A stretch of DNA of 64,000 nucleotides from contig NZ_CP137636.1 in assembly GCF_036670015.1 (NCBI RefSeq), positions 3,388,501-3,452,500 on the forward strand. The letters run 5' to 3'. The notes beneath the pieces were generated by a model that was not told where the DNA came from, searched no databases, and worked only from the letters and a program-made list of their open reading frames with translations. The position numbers and the translations under genes were made by a program. Position 1 is the stretch's first letter. Each line of letters opens with the position of its first letter. Positions 36,954 to 46,125 of this stretch are shown piece after piece. Origin of the DNA: Niallia sp. XMNu-256 (GTDB taxonomy: Bacteria; Bacillota; Bacilli; Bacillales; Cytobacillaceae).

Positions 36954-37571
36954 ATGTTTTTTAAGAAGAGATATAAATTTTCGCCTTTACTAATGGATAT
37001 TTCTTTAAATTTAAAGGAAGCCACTCGTTTCTTCTCCGATTTTGAAATTAAAAATATTAGCGACTTAAAAGTATTAGCTGAAACGATGAAGGAATATGAA
37101 ACAAAAGGGGATACCTATATTCACGAGGTGATTGTTGAGCTCAATCATACATTAATGACACCCATTGATCGCGAAGATATTCTTGCATTAGCAATGGGGA
37201 TGGACGATATATTAGATGAGTTGGAACATTGCTCTGCTTTATTTGAAATGTATTCTATTACGAAGTTTGATGATTTTATGAAACGTTTCATTGATAGCAT
37301 TCAAAAATGTACCATTGAAATTGAAATGGCCATCGATTTATTAACCAAAAGAAAACTTGTGCAAATTCGAGATCATGCCATCAAAATTAAAGATTATGAA
37401 GCAAAATGTGATGGCATCCAACGTCAATCAATTAAACATCTTTTCTCGATTGAAAAGGACCCGATCGTCCTTATTCAATATAAGGAGATTTATGAGAATT
37501 TTGAAAATGTCGCAGATCGCTGTCAGGATGTCGCCAATACATTAGAAACCATAATTATGAAAAATGGATAA
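36954..37571 (+). CDS. DUF47 family protein (PhoU-like, YkaA type)
   Basis: 205 residues, all helical (KEATRFFSDF, ETKGDTYIHEVIVELNHTLMTPIDREDI, NVADRCQDVANTLETI). The pattern TPIDREDILAL is characteristic of DUF47/PhoU-like proteins. These usually lie in front of a Pit-type phosphate transporter gene and modulate it; here no transporter follows, the next gene being a spore coat protein. The partner may lie elsewhere. Confidence 0.9.
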   Translation: MFFKKRYKFSPLLMDISLNLKEATRFFSDFEIKNISDLKVLAETMKEYETKGDTYIHEVIVELNHTLMTPIDREDILALAMGMDDILDELEHCSALFEMYSITKFDDFMKRFIDSIQKCTIEIEMAIDLLTKRKLVQIRDHAIKIKDYEAKCDGIQRQSIKHLFSIEKDPIVLIQYKEIYENFENVADRCQDVANTLETIIMKNG

Positions 37572-37682
37572 GATTTAAGATCAGATTGGATTTATCTCCC
37601 ACTCATTTTAAATTTAATTTATTACACAATAACTATGTACGGCCATGAGCTGCCTACAAAACTTGAGTGGAGGGATATGGCT

Positions 37683-38306
37683 ATGATGCAACCACAAAAT
37701 AATATGAACCAAGGGCAAAATATGACTATGACCGGTATGCAACCAACTGATACAAAGCATGGTGGCCATGAATTAATGGATGTTCATGAAGTATTAAGTT
37801 GTACCGTATCTACATTAGATCAATATTTACTTTTCGCACAAATGGCGAAAGATCCGGAATTACAGGCGATGATTAATCGTCAGCATCAATTCTTGCTGGA
37901 TTCATATAATCTTCTTGCGCAATGTTTTAAAACGGGGATGAACCCATCTCACCATACAACAAGATATGCCATGACGCAAAGTAACGACGTTGTGTATGGA
38001 TTAACAGCTAGTCAACCGAAAAAACCAAAAATGAATGCATCGGAAATCGGTGATCAATGTATTACAAATTATATGCTGGGGTTAATGAAAGCCGATGCAC
38101 AGGCCTTAACCAAAGGGGCACTTGAAGTGACCAACCCTGTAGTAAGAAGGGTAATGGCGGATTCGGTACCAAACTTTGTAGAAATGGCTTATGAAATCTT
38201 CCAATACCAAAATAAACGTGGCTATTACCAAGTAGCCCGATTGGATCAGCAAGATATGGAGACGCTGATCAATAGCTATGCACCAACAAATGCTCCGTTA
38301 CAATAG
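37683..38306 (+). CDS. yhcQ: CotF-type spore coat protein (YhcQ-like)
   Basis: About 207 residues from the ATG at 37683, 8 bases after GTGGAGGG; ATG 37677 is the alternative. A Met/Gln/Asn-rich start (residues 1-25) is followed by a CotF-like ferritin-type helical domain (MDVHEVLSCTVSTLDQYLLFAQMAKDPELQAMINRQ) and ends QNKRGYYQVARLDQQDMETL. In B. subtilis YhcQ is a spore-associated protein made in the forespore. A family B repeat begins directly after the stop codon. Confidence 0.88.
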   Translation: MMQPQNNMNQGQNMTMTGMQPTDTKHGGHELMDVHEVLSCTVSTLDQYLLFAQMAKDPELQAMINRQHQFLLDSYNLLAQCFKTGMNPSHHTTRYAMTQSNDVVYGLTASQPKKPKMNASEIGDQCITNYMLGLMKADAQALTKGALEVTNPVVRRVMADSVPNFVEMAYEIFQYQNKRGYYQVARLDQQDMETLINSYAPTNAPLQ

Positions 38307-38463
38307 GTGTGAAACTTGATGGTTAGTTGAGGCCAGCAACATGCTGGTCACGTAGATGTTGCCAAAGGCATATTTAGGTTCAACGTTCGGAGCTTTACGG
38401 TCAGTTGATACCCCGCCTTATTTACAAAATCTAGGTGGCATTCATACTGTCCGTTAAGCCTAA
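38307..38463 (+). repeat. Family B dispersed repeat, copy 2
   Basis: Begins one base after the coat protein stop. It shares GCTGGTCACGTAGATGTTGCC, CGGAGCTTTACGGTCAGTTG, TCTAGGTGGCAT and CTGTCCGTTAAGCCT with copy 1, but the opening hairpin is shortened (GTGAAACTTGATGG). Confidence 0.75.
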
Positions 38464-38507
38464 AAAAGAGGCTTTCGATTTAATTCGATCGACAGCCTCT
38501 TTTCCTT
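38463..38507 (-). terminator. Terminator downstream of the YczE-like gene
   Basis: AAAAGAGGCT (38465-38474) and AGCCTCTTTT flank an inner imperfect stem based on TCGATTTAATTCGA. The T-run is on the minus strand. Confidence 0.85.
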
Positions 38508-38521
38508 GAGCAAATATCGGA

Positions 38522-39130
38522 TTATCGAAATGAAAAATGATATACCTTAAAGGCTAGTCCATTAAAGTATTGAATAATCGTTCCGATGGTAAGGACGAGT
38601 ACAATTGTCCCTGCTCCTATTTTTCCGCCGATGAGAATTCCCATTAAAATAAAAATCCCTTCTAATATCGTTCGAGACATCATTAAATTAATCTTAAACT
38701 TTTCACATAACCCTACCATAAGACCATCATACGGCATCGCAGGTAAATTAGCGGTTAAATAAATTCCAACCCCAATTCCAATGAACAAAACACCCATGAG
38801 AAAGCAAATCCAACGCAAAAAAGGAGTATGAAGCCATATGGACAAATCACGAAAAATAATTTCTCCCCAAAAATCCACAATCACTCCCCAAATGATCATG
38901 GTGATGATGGATTCAAATTGAGGCCTTTTCTTTAGTATTATGGCACCAACAATTAAAAATACAGCTTGTGAAAGGATCACCCAAGTCCCAAAGGTAAGTC
39001 CTGTTTTTTCAGCGAAAACTAATAGCACAACATCCTGTGGTCCAGCCCCCGCATTTGACTTAATAATGAATGTGACTCCTAAACAAGCAATTGCAATCCC
39101 AATTACATAGAACATTAATTTCTTTCCCAT
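38522..39130 (-). CDS. YczE/YitT-type integral membrane protein
   Basis: 202 residues with five membrane helices. The opening pattern (GIAIACLGVTFIIKSNAGAGPQDVVLL) and the internal repeat GVGIYLTANLPAMPYDGLMVGL match the YczE/YyaS/YitT family. No function is established for the family beyond membrane location. The gene stands alone with its own terminator. Confidence 0.85.
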   Translation of the reverse strand: MGKKLMFYVIGIAIACLGVTFIIKSNAGAGPQDVVLLVFAEKTGLTFGTWVILSQAVFLIVGAIILKKRPQFESIITMIIWGVIVDFWGEIIFRDLSIWLHTPFLRWICFLMGVLFIGIGVGIYLTANLPAMPYDGLMVGLCEKFKINLMMSRTILEGIFILMGILIGGKIGAGTIVLVLTIGTIIQYFNGLAFKVYHFSFR

Positions 39131-39260
39131 TTACAAAACCTCAACTCTCCATTCAACTGATTTCATTAGAAGATAAAGTAGTTATAATCAGGATATTTAC
39201 AAACATTTTAATTTCCTCAAAAAAATGATAGGTGTATGGGATCACCTATCATTTTTGTAT

Positions 39261-39330
39261 TAAATTCGCCAGTCGAATTTGCGTCCAGAGTATATCACTC
39301 TGCAAAACGCCACCTCCCTCTCCCCCACTT
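39261..39330 (+). repeat. Family A dispersed repeat, copy 3 (fragment)
   Basis: Short copy between the YczE-like gene and yhbH: AAATTCGCCAGTCGAATTTG, GCGTCCAGAG and GCAAAACGCCACCTCC match copies 1 and 5. The second half is missing. Confidence 0.6.
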
Positions 39331-39359
39331 GTAAAAGCAGGGAATGATTGGTGAATGGG

Positions 39360-40529
39360 TTAAGCATTTTGTTTTGTTTCTTCTTTGTGAAAGAAACTTT
39401 TCATCGCGTGGAAAACATCAGCTTTTTGTTTGAGGATATAATGTTTGAAGTGCTCATTTTTAATGTTTTTATAAGCGGACATTAAAGTCGAGTGGCGGTT
39501 ATATTGGTTGACTTCGCCGTATCCAAACATGCTGGATACTTTAATCAATTCTTCCACTAATTTAACACAGCGAGCATTATCTGAAGTCAAGTTATCTCCA
39601 TCAGAAAAGTGGAATGGATAGATATTATAGCGATTTGGCTGATATTTTTCCTCAATTAACTCGAGGGCTTTACGATAAGCCGAAGAACAAATCGTTCCAC
39701 CACTTTCTCCTTTTGTAAAGAATTCTTCCTCCGTAACGACCTTTGCCTCGGTATGATGAGCAATGAATTCAATTTCAACCGTTTCATATTTCGAACGTAA
39801 AAATCTTGTCATCCAAAAGAAAAAGCTTCTCGCCATATACTTCTCCCAGACTCCCATTGAACCACTTGTATCCATCATTGCAAGAACTACCGCTTTGGAA
39901 TCGGGCTTGATAATTTCATTCCAAGTCTTAAATTTCAAATCTTCCTGATAAATCGGATGAAATTTTGGCTTTCCACTCATGGCATTTCGTTTAAATGCTG
40001 ACATCATTGTTCTTTTCTTATCAATATTCCCCATTAAACCTGTTTTACGAATGTCATTGAACTCAATATCTTCAATAACATCTTCTTGTAATTCTTTACG
40101 TTTTAAATTTGGAAGCTCCAACTGTTTGAATAAGGCTTCTTCCAAGTCCATCAATGATACTTCTGCTTCAAAATAATCTTCGCCAGCCTGGTCACCTGCA
40201 CCCTGCCCTTTACCTGGCCCTTTTTGACCTGGGGATCCATCACGAGCAACAACATCCCCTACTTTACTCTCTCCGTCGCCTTGGCCCACATGTTTGTTCT
40301 TATCATAATTATAGCGAATTTTGTACTCATCAAGAGAACGAATCGGAATCTTTACCACTTCTCGACCGTTTGACATCACAATATTTTCCTCTGTAATTAA
40401 ATCGGGGAGATTATTACGAATCGCTTCTTGAACCTTTTCTTGGTGTCTCTGTTGGTCATCGTGGCCTTTGCGATGGAGGGACCAATCTTCTTTCGAAATT
40501 ACAAATTGATGTTTATTATTATCAGTCAC
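39360..40529 (-). CDS. yhbH: YhbH, DUF444 sporulation protein with VWA-like domain
   Basis: 389 residues from a GTG start with a GGAGGGG ribosome site. The first ~130 residues are charged with a glycine/lysine-rich low-complexity stretch (about 90-115). A von Willebrand A-like domain follows, with a metal-site motif at [12 protein letters not shown]. In B. subtilis YhbH is needed for sporulation under mother-cell control, and its E. coli homologue YeaH acts with kinase YeaG (PrkA). PrkA is the next gene upstream, separated by 448 bases with a terminator and a family A repeat. Confidence 0.94.
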   Translation of the reverse strand: MTDNNKHQFVISKEDWSLHRKGHDDQQRHQEKVQEAIRNNLPDLITEENIVMSNGREVVKIPIRSLDEYKIRYNYDKNKHVGQGDGESKVGDVVARDGSPGQKGPGKGQGAGDQAGEDYFEAEVSLMDLEEALFKQLELPNLKRKELQEDVIEDIEFNDIRKTGLMGNIDKKRTMMSAFKRNAMSGKPKFHPIYQEDLKFKTWNEIIKPDSKAVVLAMMDTSGSMGVWEKYMARSFFFWMTRFLRSKYETVEIEFIAHHTEAKVVTEEEFFTKGESGGTICSSAYRKALELIEEKYQPNRYNIYPFHFSDGDNLTSDNARCVKLVEELIKVSSMFGYGEVNQYNRHSTLMSAYKNIKNEHFKHYILKQKADVFHAMKSFFHKEETKQNA

Positions 40530-40561
40530 TTCTACCCCTCCTTAAAATAAATCAAATTAGC

Positions 40562-40736
40562 TCCAGTGAATTTGCGCCCGAATTTTTATCGAGCTCGCTT
40601 TAAGTTTCCTTTAAAAATCCGAGGCATCCGCCGGAGGCTTTTCATTCAACAGTGGTTTAATCATTATTGAATCCGAGAATTTTTTGTATTCAGACTCCAC
40701 TTTTAGAAACTGATACCCTTCGGTTGAATGAAATCA
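40562..40736 (+). repeat. Family A dispersed repeat, copy 4
   Basis: Lies between prkA and yhbH: GTGAATTTGCGCCCGAATTT, then AATCCGAGGCATCCGCCGGA, then a terminal hairpin with arms TTTTCATTCAAC and GTTGAATGAAA. The middle portion present in copies 1, 2 and 5 is deleted. Confidence 0.75.
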
Positions 40737-40935
40737 TTTTTATTTGCACACTTCAAGATTAGGAACATAGAATATCTTGAGTGCAAAAAAAGTGAAAAAT
40801 AATGGATTACTCTATCATATGCAAGAAGACAAAATAGTTTACAAATAATTTCAATATTGAGCCAAATGCCCACTAAAAATAGACAAGCAATATAAAAGCT
40901 CGGATCATGTTCCTTTTACCGTCCCTTATAAAAAA

Positions 40936-40972
40936 ACAAAAGGACTATCAGCAAGAATAGTCCTTTTTCGAA
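40936..40972 (-). terminator. Terminator downstream of prkA
   Basis: AAAAGGACTAT and ATAGTCCTTTT flank an 8-base loop a few bases after the prkA stop. Confidence 0.88.
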
Positions 40973-40977
40973 AAGAT

Positions 40978-42873
40978 TTATCGGTTTAATAAGCTTCCTA
41001 CATAACGCAGTAATTCATTGGCCGAAGTCGAATTATACCCATGCTCATCAATTAATCTAGCTACGACTTCATTCACTTTCTTTAATTGCTGTTCATCAGG
41101 AGTTTTCGTAGAGGTTGTAATTTTAACCACGTCTTTTAAGTCGGCAAATAGCTTCTTCTGGATCGCTTCACGGAGGCGATCATGAGAATTATAATCAAAT
41201 CGCTTCCCTTTACGAGCATAAGCAGAAATTCGAATTAAAATTTCTTCACGGAATGCCTTTTTCGCATTTTCAGAAATTCCAATTTGTTCTTCAATGGAAC
41301 GCATTAACTTTTCATCTGGATTAATTTCTTCCCCTGTAAGTGGGTCGCGAAGCTTATTTTTATTGCAATAGGCTTCAACGTTGTCTAAATAGTTATCCAT
41401 TAACGTTTTAGCTGATTCTTCATAAGAATAGACAAATGCTTTTTGTACTTCTTTCTTCGCAATATCATCATATTCTTTACGTGCTAACGAAATAAAGTTC
41501 AGATAACGTTCACGTAATTCTGCCGTAATCGATGGATGCTGATCAAGCCCTTCTTTTAAGCTGCGGAGAACATCCAAGGCATTAATGCTTGTCATTTCTT
41601 TGCGGATGATCGTCGAGGAAATACGATTGATTACATAACGCGGGTCAATTCCACTCATCCCTTCATCTGTGTGTTCCTTTTTCAATTCATCTACATCTGC
41701 TTGATTATAACCTTCAACACTTTCACCATCATAAAGACGCATTTTCTTTACTAAGTCAATGTCACCTTTTTTCGGCTCTTTCATTCTAGTTAAAATCGTA
41801 AACATTGCCGCTACTCGTAAAGTATGCGGTGCAATATGAACATCCGAGACATCACTTTCATGAATCATTTTTTCATAGATTTTTTCTTCTTGTGTTACTT
41901 TTAAATTATATGGAATTGGCATAACAATAATCCGCGAGTGTAAAGCTTCATTTTTCTTATTAGAAATAAATGAACGATATTCAGTTTCATTCGTGTGAGC
42001 CACGATTAGTTCATCCGCACTAATAAGTGCAAATCGACCCGCTTTAAAGTTTCCTTCTTGAGTTAATGAAAGCAAGTGCCATAAGAACTTTTCATCACAT
42101 TTTAACATTTCTTGGAATTCCATCATTCCACGGTTCGCTTTATTTAATTCCCCATCAAAGCGATAGGCACGCGGATCTGACTCTGAACCATATTCTGCAA
42201 TGGTTGAGAAGTCAATACTACCTGTTAAATCAGCAATGTCCTGTGATTTAGGGTCAGACGGACTAAATGTCCCAATCCCTACTCGGCGATCCTCTGAGAA
42301 AAAGACTCTTTCAACCATTACATCTTCTATTCTGCCGTCATACTCCTGTTCAAGTCGCATCATATTTAGTGGGGAAAGATTCCCTTCAATTCGAATTCCA
42401 TATTCATCATAAAAGTCTTTTCGTAAGTGATGCGGAATTAAATGGAGGGGATCTTCATGCATTGGGCAGCCCTTAATGCCATAAACAGCCCCTCGATCCG
42501 TAAATGAGTAGGCTTCCAAACCTCTTTTTAACATGGTGACCAATGTCGATTTACCACCACTAACAGGACCCATTAATAGGAGAATCCGTTTACGTACATC
42601 TAATCTTTTCGCAGAAGGGTGAAAATATTCCTCTACTAATCTTTCTAATGCTTCTTCTAGACCAAATAGTTGGTTAGAGAAAAATTTATATCTTTTTTGT
42701 CCATTAATTTCCTCTACCCCAGCATCTTTAATCATATTATATACCCGGGAATGTGCTGACTGAGCTACCCACGGTCTCTCTTTAATAATCTCTATATACT
42801 CTCCAAATGTCCCTTCCCATTTAAGCATTTCCTCTTCTTGGCGATATAATTGAACTTTTTTTAATATATCCAT
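40978..42873 (-). CDS. prkA: PrkA serine protein kinase
   Basis: 631 residues. An AAA-type ATPase domain carries Walker A GPVSGGKSTL (near residue 106), and the C-terminal ~250 residues form the kinase-like region. Typical segments include CPMHEDPLHLIPHHLRKDF and IGTFSPSDPKSQDIADLTGSID. In B. subtilis PrkA is a sporulation-linked protein kinase or protease acting through sigma-K regulation; in enteric bacteria it is YeaG. Ribosome site GGGGAGGTTCAT precedes the ATG. Partners YhbH and SpoVR lie downstream on the same strand. Confidence 0.95.
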   Translation of the reverse strand: MDILKKVQLYRQEEEMLKWEGTFGEYIEIIKERPWVAQSAHSRVYNMIKDAGVEEINGQKRYKFFSNQLFGLEEALERLVEEYFHPSAKRLDVRKRILLLMGPVSGGKSTLVTMLKRGLEAYSFTDRGAVYGIKGCPMHEDPLHLIPHHLRKDFYDEYGIRIEGNLSPLNMMRLEQEYDGRIEDVMVERVFFSEDRRVGIGTFSPSDPKSQDIADLTGSIDFSTIAEYGSESDPRAYRFDGELNKANRGMMEFQEMLKCDEKFLWHLLSLTQEGNFKAGRFALISADELIVAHTNETEYRSFISNKKNEALHSRIIVMPIPYNLKVTQEEKIYEKMIHESDVSDVHIAPHTLRVAAMFTILTRMKEPKKGDIDLVKKMRLYDGESVEGYNQADVDELKKEHTDEGMSGIDPRYVINRISSTIIRKEMTSINALDVLRSLKEGLDQHPSITAELRERYLNFISLARKEYDDIAKKEVQKAFVYSYEESAKTLMDNYLDNVEAYCNKNKLRDPLTGEEINPDEKLMRSIEEQIGISENAKKAFREEILIRISAYARKGKRFDYNSHDRLREAIQKKLFADLKDVVKITTSTKTPDEQQLKKVNEVVARLIDEHGYNSTSANELLRYVGSLLNR

Positions 42874-43000
42874 ATGAACCTCCCCTGTAGCTTTATCCCA
42901 TTTTACTAGCCATAAGGCTCACTCCTGAAGATGTAAAAGATACAATAAAAACAGTAAGCTAGTAATTCCGATATTCATAACAGCCCTAAACGATAGATAA

Positions 43001-43245
43001 CAAATTCGCCCGTCGAATTTCCGTCTGGATTTTTATCACGCTTCAAAACACCATATTCTGATGTCTATCCTAACTAGGACGTCCTGTCCTCGTCGAACTC
43101 GCTCGATAAATTTCCCTTAATAATCCAAGACATTCGCCGGAAGCTTAACTTCATTCAGCTGGGATTTTCTCCCTCATTTGTAGAAGGGCTTCTGTACCTG
43201 TTTAAACTCTCGGTACAAGAAGAATTTGCTCAATGAAGTTAAAGT
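43001..43245 (+). repeat. Family A dispersed repeat, copy 5 (near full length)
   Basis: Occupies about a third of the 770-base gap upstream of prkA. It contains every block: CAAATTCGCCCGTCGAATTT, CACGCTTCAAAACACCA, TCCTAACTAGGACGTCCTGT, CGTCGAACTCGCTCGATAAA, AAGACATTCGCCGGAAGC, and a terminal hairpin (CTTAACTTCATTCAGC with GCTCAATGAAGTTAAAG). Confidence 0.8.
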
Positions 43246-43536
43246 AGTAAGGAGCAACTACTAACACGATGACATGGTTGGACTTAGGTGAAACTTATTA
43301 TTATAATGTATGCTTTATCTTGAATGAACATGTCAAAAAGGATTGTCAACTCCTTTAGGAAATGGAACAGGAAAAGCTATAATAATGATTAATATGAATT
43401 AAAAAACAAAATATACCATGTTCTTTCAATTATTTAGCTAATCTCTTTTCAAGGGAAAAGCTTCCCAGTGACATGAGATTAAGGTATAATAAAATAAATA
43501 TTTAAATTTATCTGTCTATTTGGGAGGCTTGAATAA

Positions 43537-43623
43537 ATGGGGATAATTTTGATTCTAGGAGTAATGGTCGCTTTTCTTACTTGCATCTTTACAGCTGGAT
43601 ATAATGACAAGCCAACAAAATAA
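43537..43623 (+). CDS. Possible 28-residue membrane microprotein
   Basis: ATG at 43537 follows GGGAGGCTTGAATAA, a good ribosome site 9 bases upstream, and the frame encodes one hydrophobic helix (IILILGVMVAFLTCIFTAGY) with a short polar tail ending in PTK. A terminator follows at once, so it looks like a complete transcription unit. Resemblance to other Bacillus single-helix proteins such as CydS or YtzI is general only. Confidence 0.55.
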   Translation: MGIILILGVMVAFLTCIFTAGYNDKPTK

Positions 43624-43650
43624 AAAGCCGCAATTTGCGGCTTTTTATTT
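43620..43650. terminator. Bidirectional terminator before the nitroreductase gene
   Basis: AAAAAGCCGCAA and TTGCGGCTTTTT form a perfect hairpin between two convergent genes; it overlaps the stop codons of both. Confidence 0.88.
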
Positions 43651-44394
43651 TCCGTTTAATCCATGTTGTTTAATAAATTCATGCATATACATTCTTCGTG
43701 GCTGACTAAGCATATTGGCCATTTGACCTGTCCAGGTTTCCTGACGCTTACCACCTGTTCTTTCATTATAGTAATGAGAAATGGTTTCGTTATATTCTTT
43801 TAATTGCCCTTTGATAACCGAAACATCCTGCTCATATTCATTTTCATGATAAATATGTGAAAACGGAAGTCGTGGCTTTTTGTCATTTACCTTTTCTGGG
43901 TAACCAACAGCCAGTCCAAAAAGTGGAATCACACGTTTTGGTGTTTTTAATAGTTTACAGACTTCCGGAAGATTGTTGCGTAGTCCACCAATATAACAAA
44001 TTCCTAGACCTAGCGACTCCGCTGCAACCGCTGCATTTTGGGCTGCAAGTGCGGCATCAATGACCATCACCATAAATTTTTCCGTACTTTCCAAAGACTC
44101 ATCTACATCCGTTTGTTCCATTTCACCAATCAATTCATGGCGATATAAATCTGCACAGAAAACAAAGAAATGTCCATTTTTTGCAACATAACCTTGATTT
44201 CCAGCAAGTTCCGCTAGCTTCTGCTTCTTCTCTCCATCGGTTACACCAATAATGGAGTAGGCTTGTATATAACTAGACGTTGATGCTGCTTGAGCACTTT
44301 GAACAATGACTTCAATTTGTTCTTTTGACAGTGGCTTATCTTCAAATTGTCTAACCGAACGATGATCTAGAAGAGTTTCAATAATGGAATTCAT
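43645..44394 (-). CDS. NfrA-type nitroreductase (FMN-dependent NADPH oxidoreductase)
   Basis: 249 residues from the ATG at 44394, with GAAGGGAAGG upstream; an in-frame ATG 21 bases earlier lies before that site. The FMN-binding start is LLDHRSVRQFEDKPLS, and the middle has AALAAQNAAVAAESLGLGICYIGGLRNN and PLFGLAVGYPE. The length and C-terminal arm match NfrA1/YcnD of B. subtilis, which reduce flavins, nitroaromatics and peroxides with NADPH. Confidence 0.92.
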   Translation of the reverse strand: MNSIIETLLDHRSVRQFEDKPLSKEQIEVIVQSAQAASTSSYIQAYSIIGVTDGEKKQKLAELAGNQGYVAKNGHFFVFCADLYRHELIGEMEQTDVDESLESTEKFMVMVIDAALAAQNAAVAAESLGLGICYIGGLRNNLPEVCKLLKTPKRVIPLFGLAVGYPEKVNDKKPRLPFSHIYHENEYEQDVSVIKGQLKEYNETISHYYNERTGGKRQETWTGQMANMLSQPRRMYMHEFIKQHGLNGK

Positions 44395-44462
44395 CGAATC
44401 CTTCCCTTCATACATAATTTATTAATTTAATGATAACGAATATCGATGGAAAAATCTAATCA

Positions 44463-44570
44463 TTGTCGTAGACGTTATTTAGTCTGGTTCAACTTTCGCG
44501 GCACCTATTCTCTTTGATTGTACTCAGAATCTTGAGGTGGGGCCCTACTGCCAGTTTAGGCTGATAAAGT
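44463..44570 (+). repeat. Family B dispersed repeat, copy 3 (3' half)
   Basis: Begins in the CGTAGACGTT block and continues TCTGGTTCAACTT, CTTGAGGTGGGGCCCTACTG and CAGTTTAGGCTGATAAAG. The opening hairpin is missing. It lies between trmL and the nitroreductase gene. Confidence 0.65.
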
Positions 44571-44574
44571 ATAA

Positions 44575-44617
44575 AAAGGAGTTTAGTATCTCAATGGATA
44601 CCAAACTCCTTTTTTGG
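44575..44617 (-). terminator. Terminator downstream of trmL
   Basis: AAAAAGGAGTTTAGTATC pairs with GATACCAAACTCCTTTTTT with one mismatch; it abuts the trmL stop. Confidence 0.88.
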
Positions 44618-45124
44618 TTATCTTACCTTTTCATCTAATCTAGGGCCCTGTTTAGCTAAGTGCGCATAGTTTTGTTGCCTTAATGCTTCGTATACAAGGA
44701 TTGCCGCTGTGTTAGAAAGATTTAAGGCCCTGACATTTTCGGTCATTGGGACTCTTAACGCTCGATCTCGATTATTTTCAATCACTTCTTTTGGTAGACC
44801 GTTCGTCTCTCTTCCAAAAACGAAATAAATATTTTTTTCTGAATCACTATAATCAAAATCAGAATGAGGTTTCTCCCCATATTTCGTTAAATAATAAAAT
44901 TCTCCACCTTGATTTTTTTCATAAAATTCATCAAGAGAATCGTAATAATGAATGTCAACGTATTCCCAATAATCGACTCCAGCCCGTTTTAACGCTTTAT
45001 CATCAGTAGAGAATCCGAGTGGACGAATTAAATGTAAGGATGTATCAGTTGCTGCACAAGTACGTGCGATATTACCTGTATTTGCAGGGATTTCTGGTTG
45101 ATATAAGACTACATGGATTGCCAA
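44618..45124 (-). CDS. trmL: tRNA (cytidine/uridine-2'-O-)-methyltransferase TrmL
   Basis: 168 residues from a TTG at 45124, which sits 7 bases after GAGGTG; a GTG nearby would overlap its own ribosome site. The SPOUT fold is evident: YQPEIPANTGNIARTCAAT, then FGRETNGLPKEV and the C-terminal knot MTENVRALNLSNTAAILVYEALRQ. TrmL methylates the ribose of the wobble base in two leucine tRNAs. In B. subtilis it is called CspR and lies beside yhbB as here. Confidence 0.94.
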   Translation of the reverse strand: MAIHVVLYQPEIPANTGNIARTCAATDTSLHLIRPLGFSTDDKALKRAGVDYWEYVDIHYYDSLDEFYEKNQGGEFYYLTKYGEKPHSDFDYSDSEKNIYFVFGRETNGLPKEVIENNRDRALRVPMTENVRALNLSNTAAILVYEALRQQNYAHLAKQGPRLDEKVR

Positions 45125-45189
45125 TTCTTTCACCTCTAAATGGAAAATCTAACTTTATTATTATACCACTGCGACCATGAAACAAAAAC

Positions 45190-46077
45190 CTAGGCATCAT
45201 CCACAATGGTAAAAAATTTATACTGGATATTTGGTGTGTAGGCAGTAGAATCCTCATAAGCCCAATAACGCATACGACTGTTGGCTGTATGAGCATTAAC
45301 AAGCGGCATTCCATTAGCATCTTTTCCGGTGACAATCGTTGTATGATTAAAGCGGCCATCACCCTCAAAGTCATAACAGATGACATCCCCTAGTAACAGC
45401 TCCTCAGGACTGGAAACCGCTTTTGCTCTCAACCCTTTCTTAGACGTTCCCAAAAACAAACGGAAAGCATGGGCCACTGACCAACTATAACTCCAATTAT
45501 TTTTTTGCATCCACCAACCATGACTACGGTTCGGATGCCCTCTCATTGATGCCCCGCCTTGGTGAAGACATTGAGAAATATAGTTGGTACAATCAACTTC
45601 AAACTTTTTATAGGCTGGGTTGTAGGAGTTCCACCATCTCTCTGCATATTGGACCGCTTTCTGGCGATCATATTGAAATTCCGCTCGAATGTTATTGTCA
45701 GTGAATTCCTCTTGGGGAATTTCTAATTCTCGTGATGTTTCCTCTATTATAAAAGGATTAATCTCACGGTCATCAACTAATACCCCTTTGTAAAACTCTG
45801 CTTGTCTCGCTTCTATTTCCTCTTCTAATAATATGAGCCTTTTTTGTTTGATTAAGTATTGGAGATGAACATGGTAATAAACATGCTCAACATCCTCCTG
45901 CTTTTTTTCAACTTTATCGATATATCCCTTCGCCTTCACCTTTACCATTTCTGCCTGTCTTTCGTTTAACGAAGCTTTTTTCTTGTATATTTTTTCATCC
46001 TGATCCTCTGAATGTCTTGAAAGGGAAATACATTCTTGTACCCGTTTTTTTAAATAATCTTGAAGCTGCTTACGCAT
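45190..46077 (-). CDS. yhbB: YhbB-like putative amidase (amidase_6 domain)
   Basis: 295 residues. The N-terminal ~125 residues are charged and helical. The C-terminal amidase_6 domain (about 150-290) shows the expected cysteine and histidine positions (FEVDCTNYISQCLHQGG; GRFNHTTIVTGKDANG; LVNAHTANSRMRYWAY). No signal peptide is evident, so it may act in the cytoplasm or mother cell. The natural substrate is unknown; the family is linked to cell-wall amidases. Clear ribosome site AAGGAAGGAG. Confidence 0.88.
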   Translation of the reverse strand: MRKQLQDYLKKRVQECISLSRHSEDQDEKIYKKKASLNERQAEMVKVKAKGYIDKVEKKQEDVEHVYYHVHLQYLIKQKRLILLEEEIEARQAEFYKGVLVDDREINPFIIEETSRELEIPQEEFTDNNIRAEFQYDRQKAVQYAERWWNSYNPAYKKFEVDCTNYISQCLHQGGASMRGHPNRSHGWWMQKNNWSYSWSVAHAFRLFLGTSKKGLRAKAVSSPEELLLGDVICYDFEGDGRFNHTTIVTGKDANGMPLVNAHTANSRMRYWAYEDSTAYTPNIQYKFFTIVDDA

Positions 46078-46125
46078 GTTGTCACTCCTTCCTTATAGAA
46101 ATATATGAAAGGAGTGAGAAGATTT

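Noticed and set aside
45072-45386. 104-codon minus-strand frame across the trmL/yhbB junction
   Set aside because: Overlaps two well supported genes and lacks any recognisable motif.
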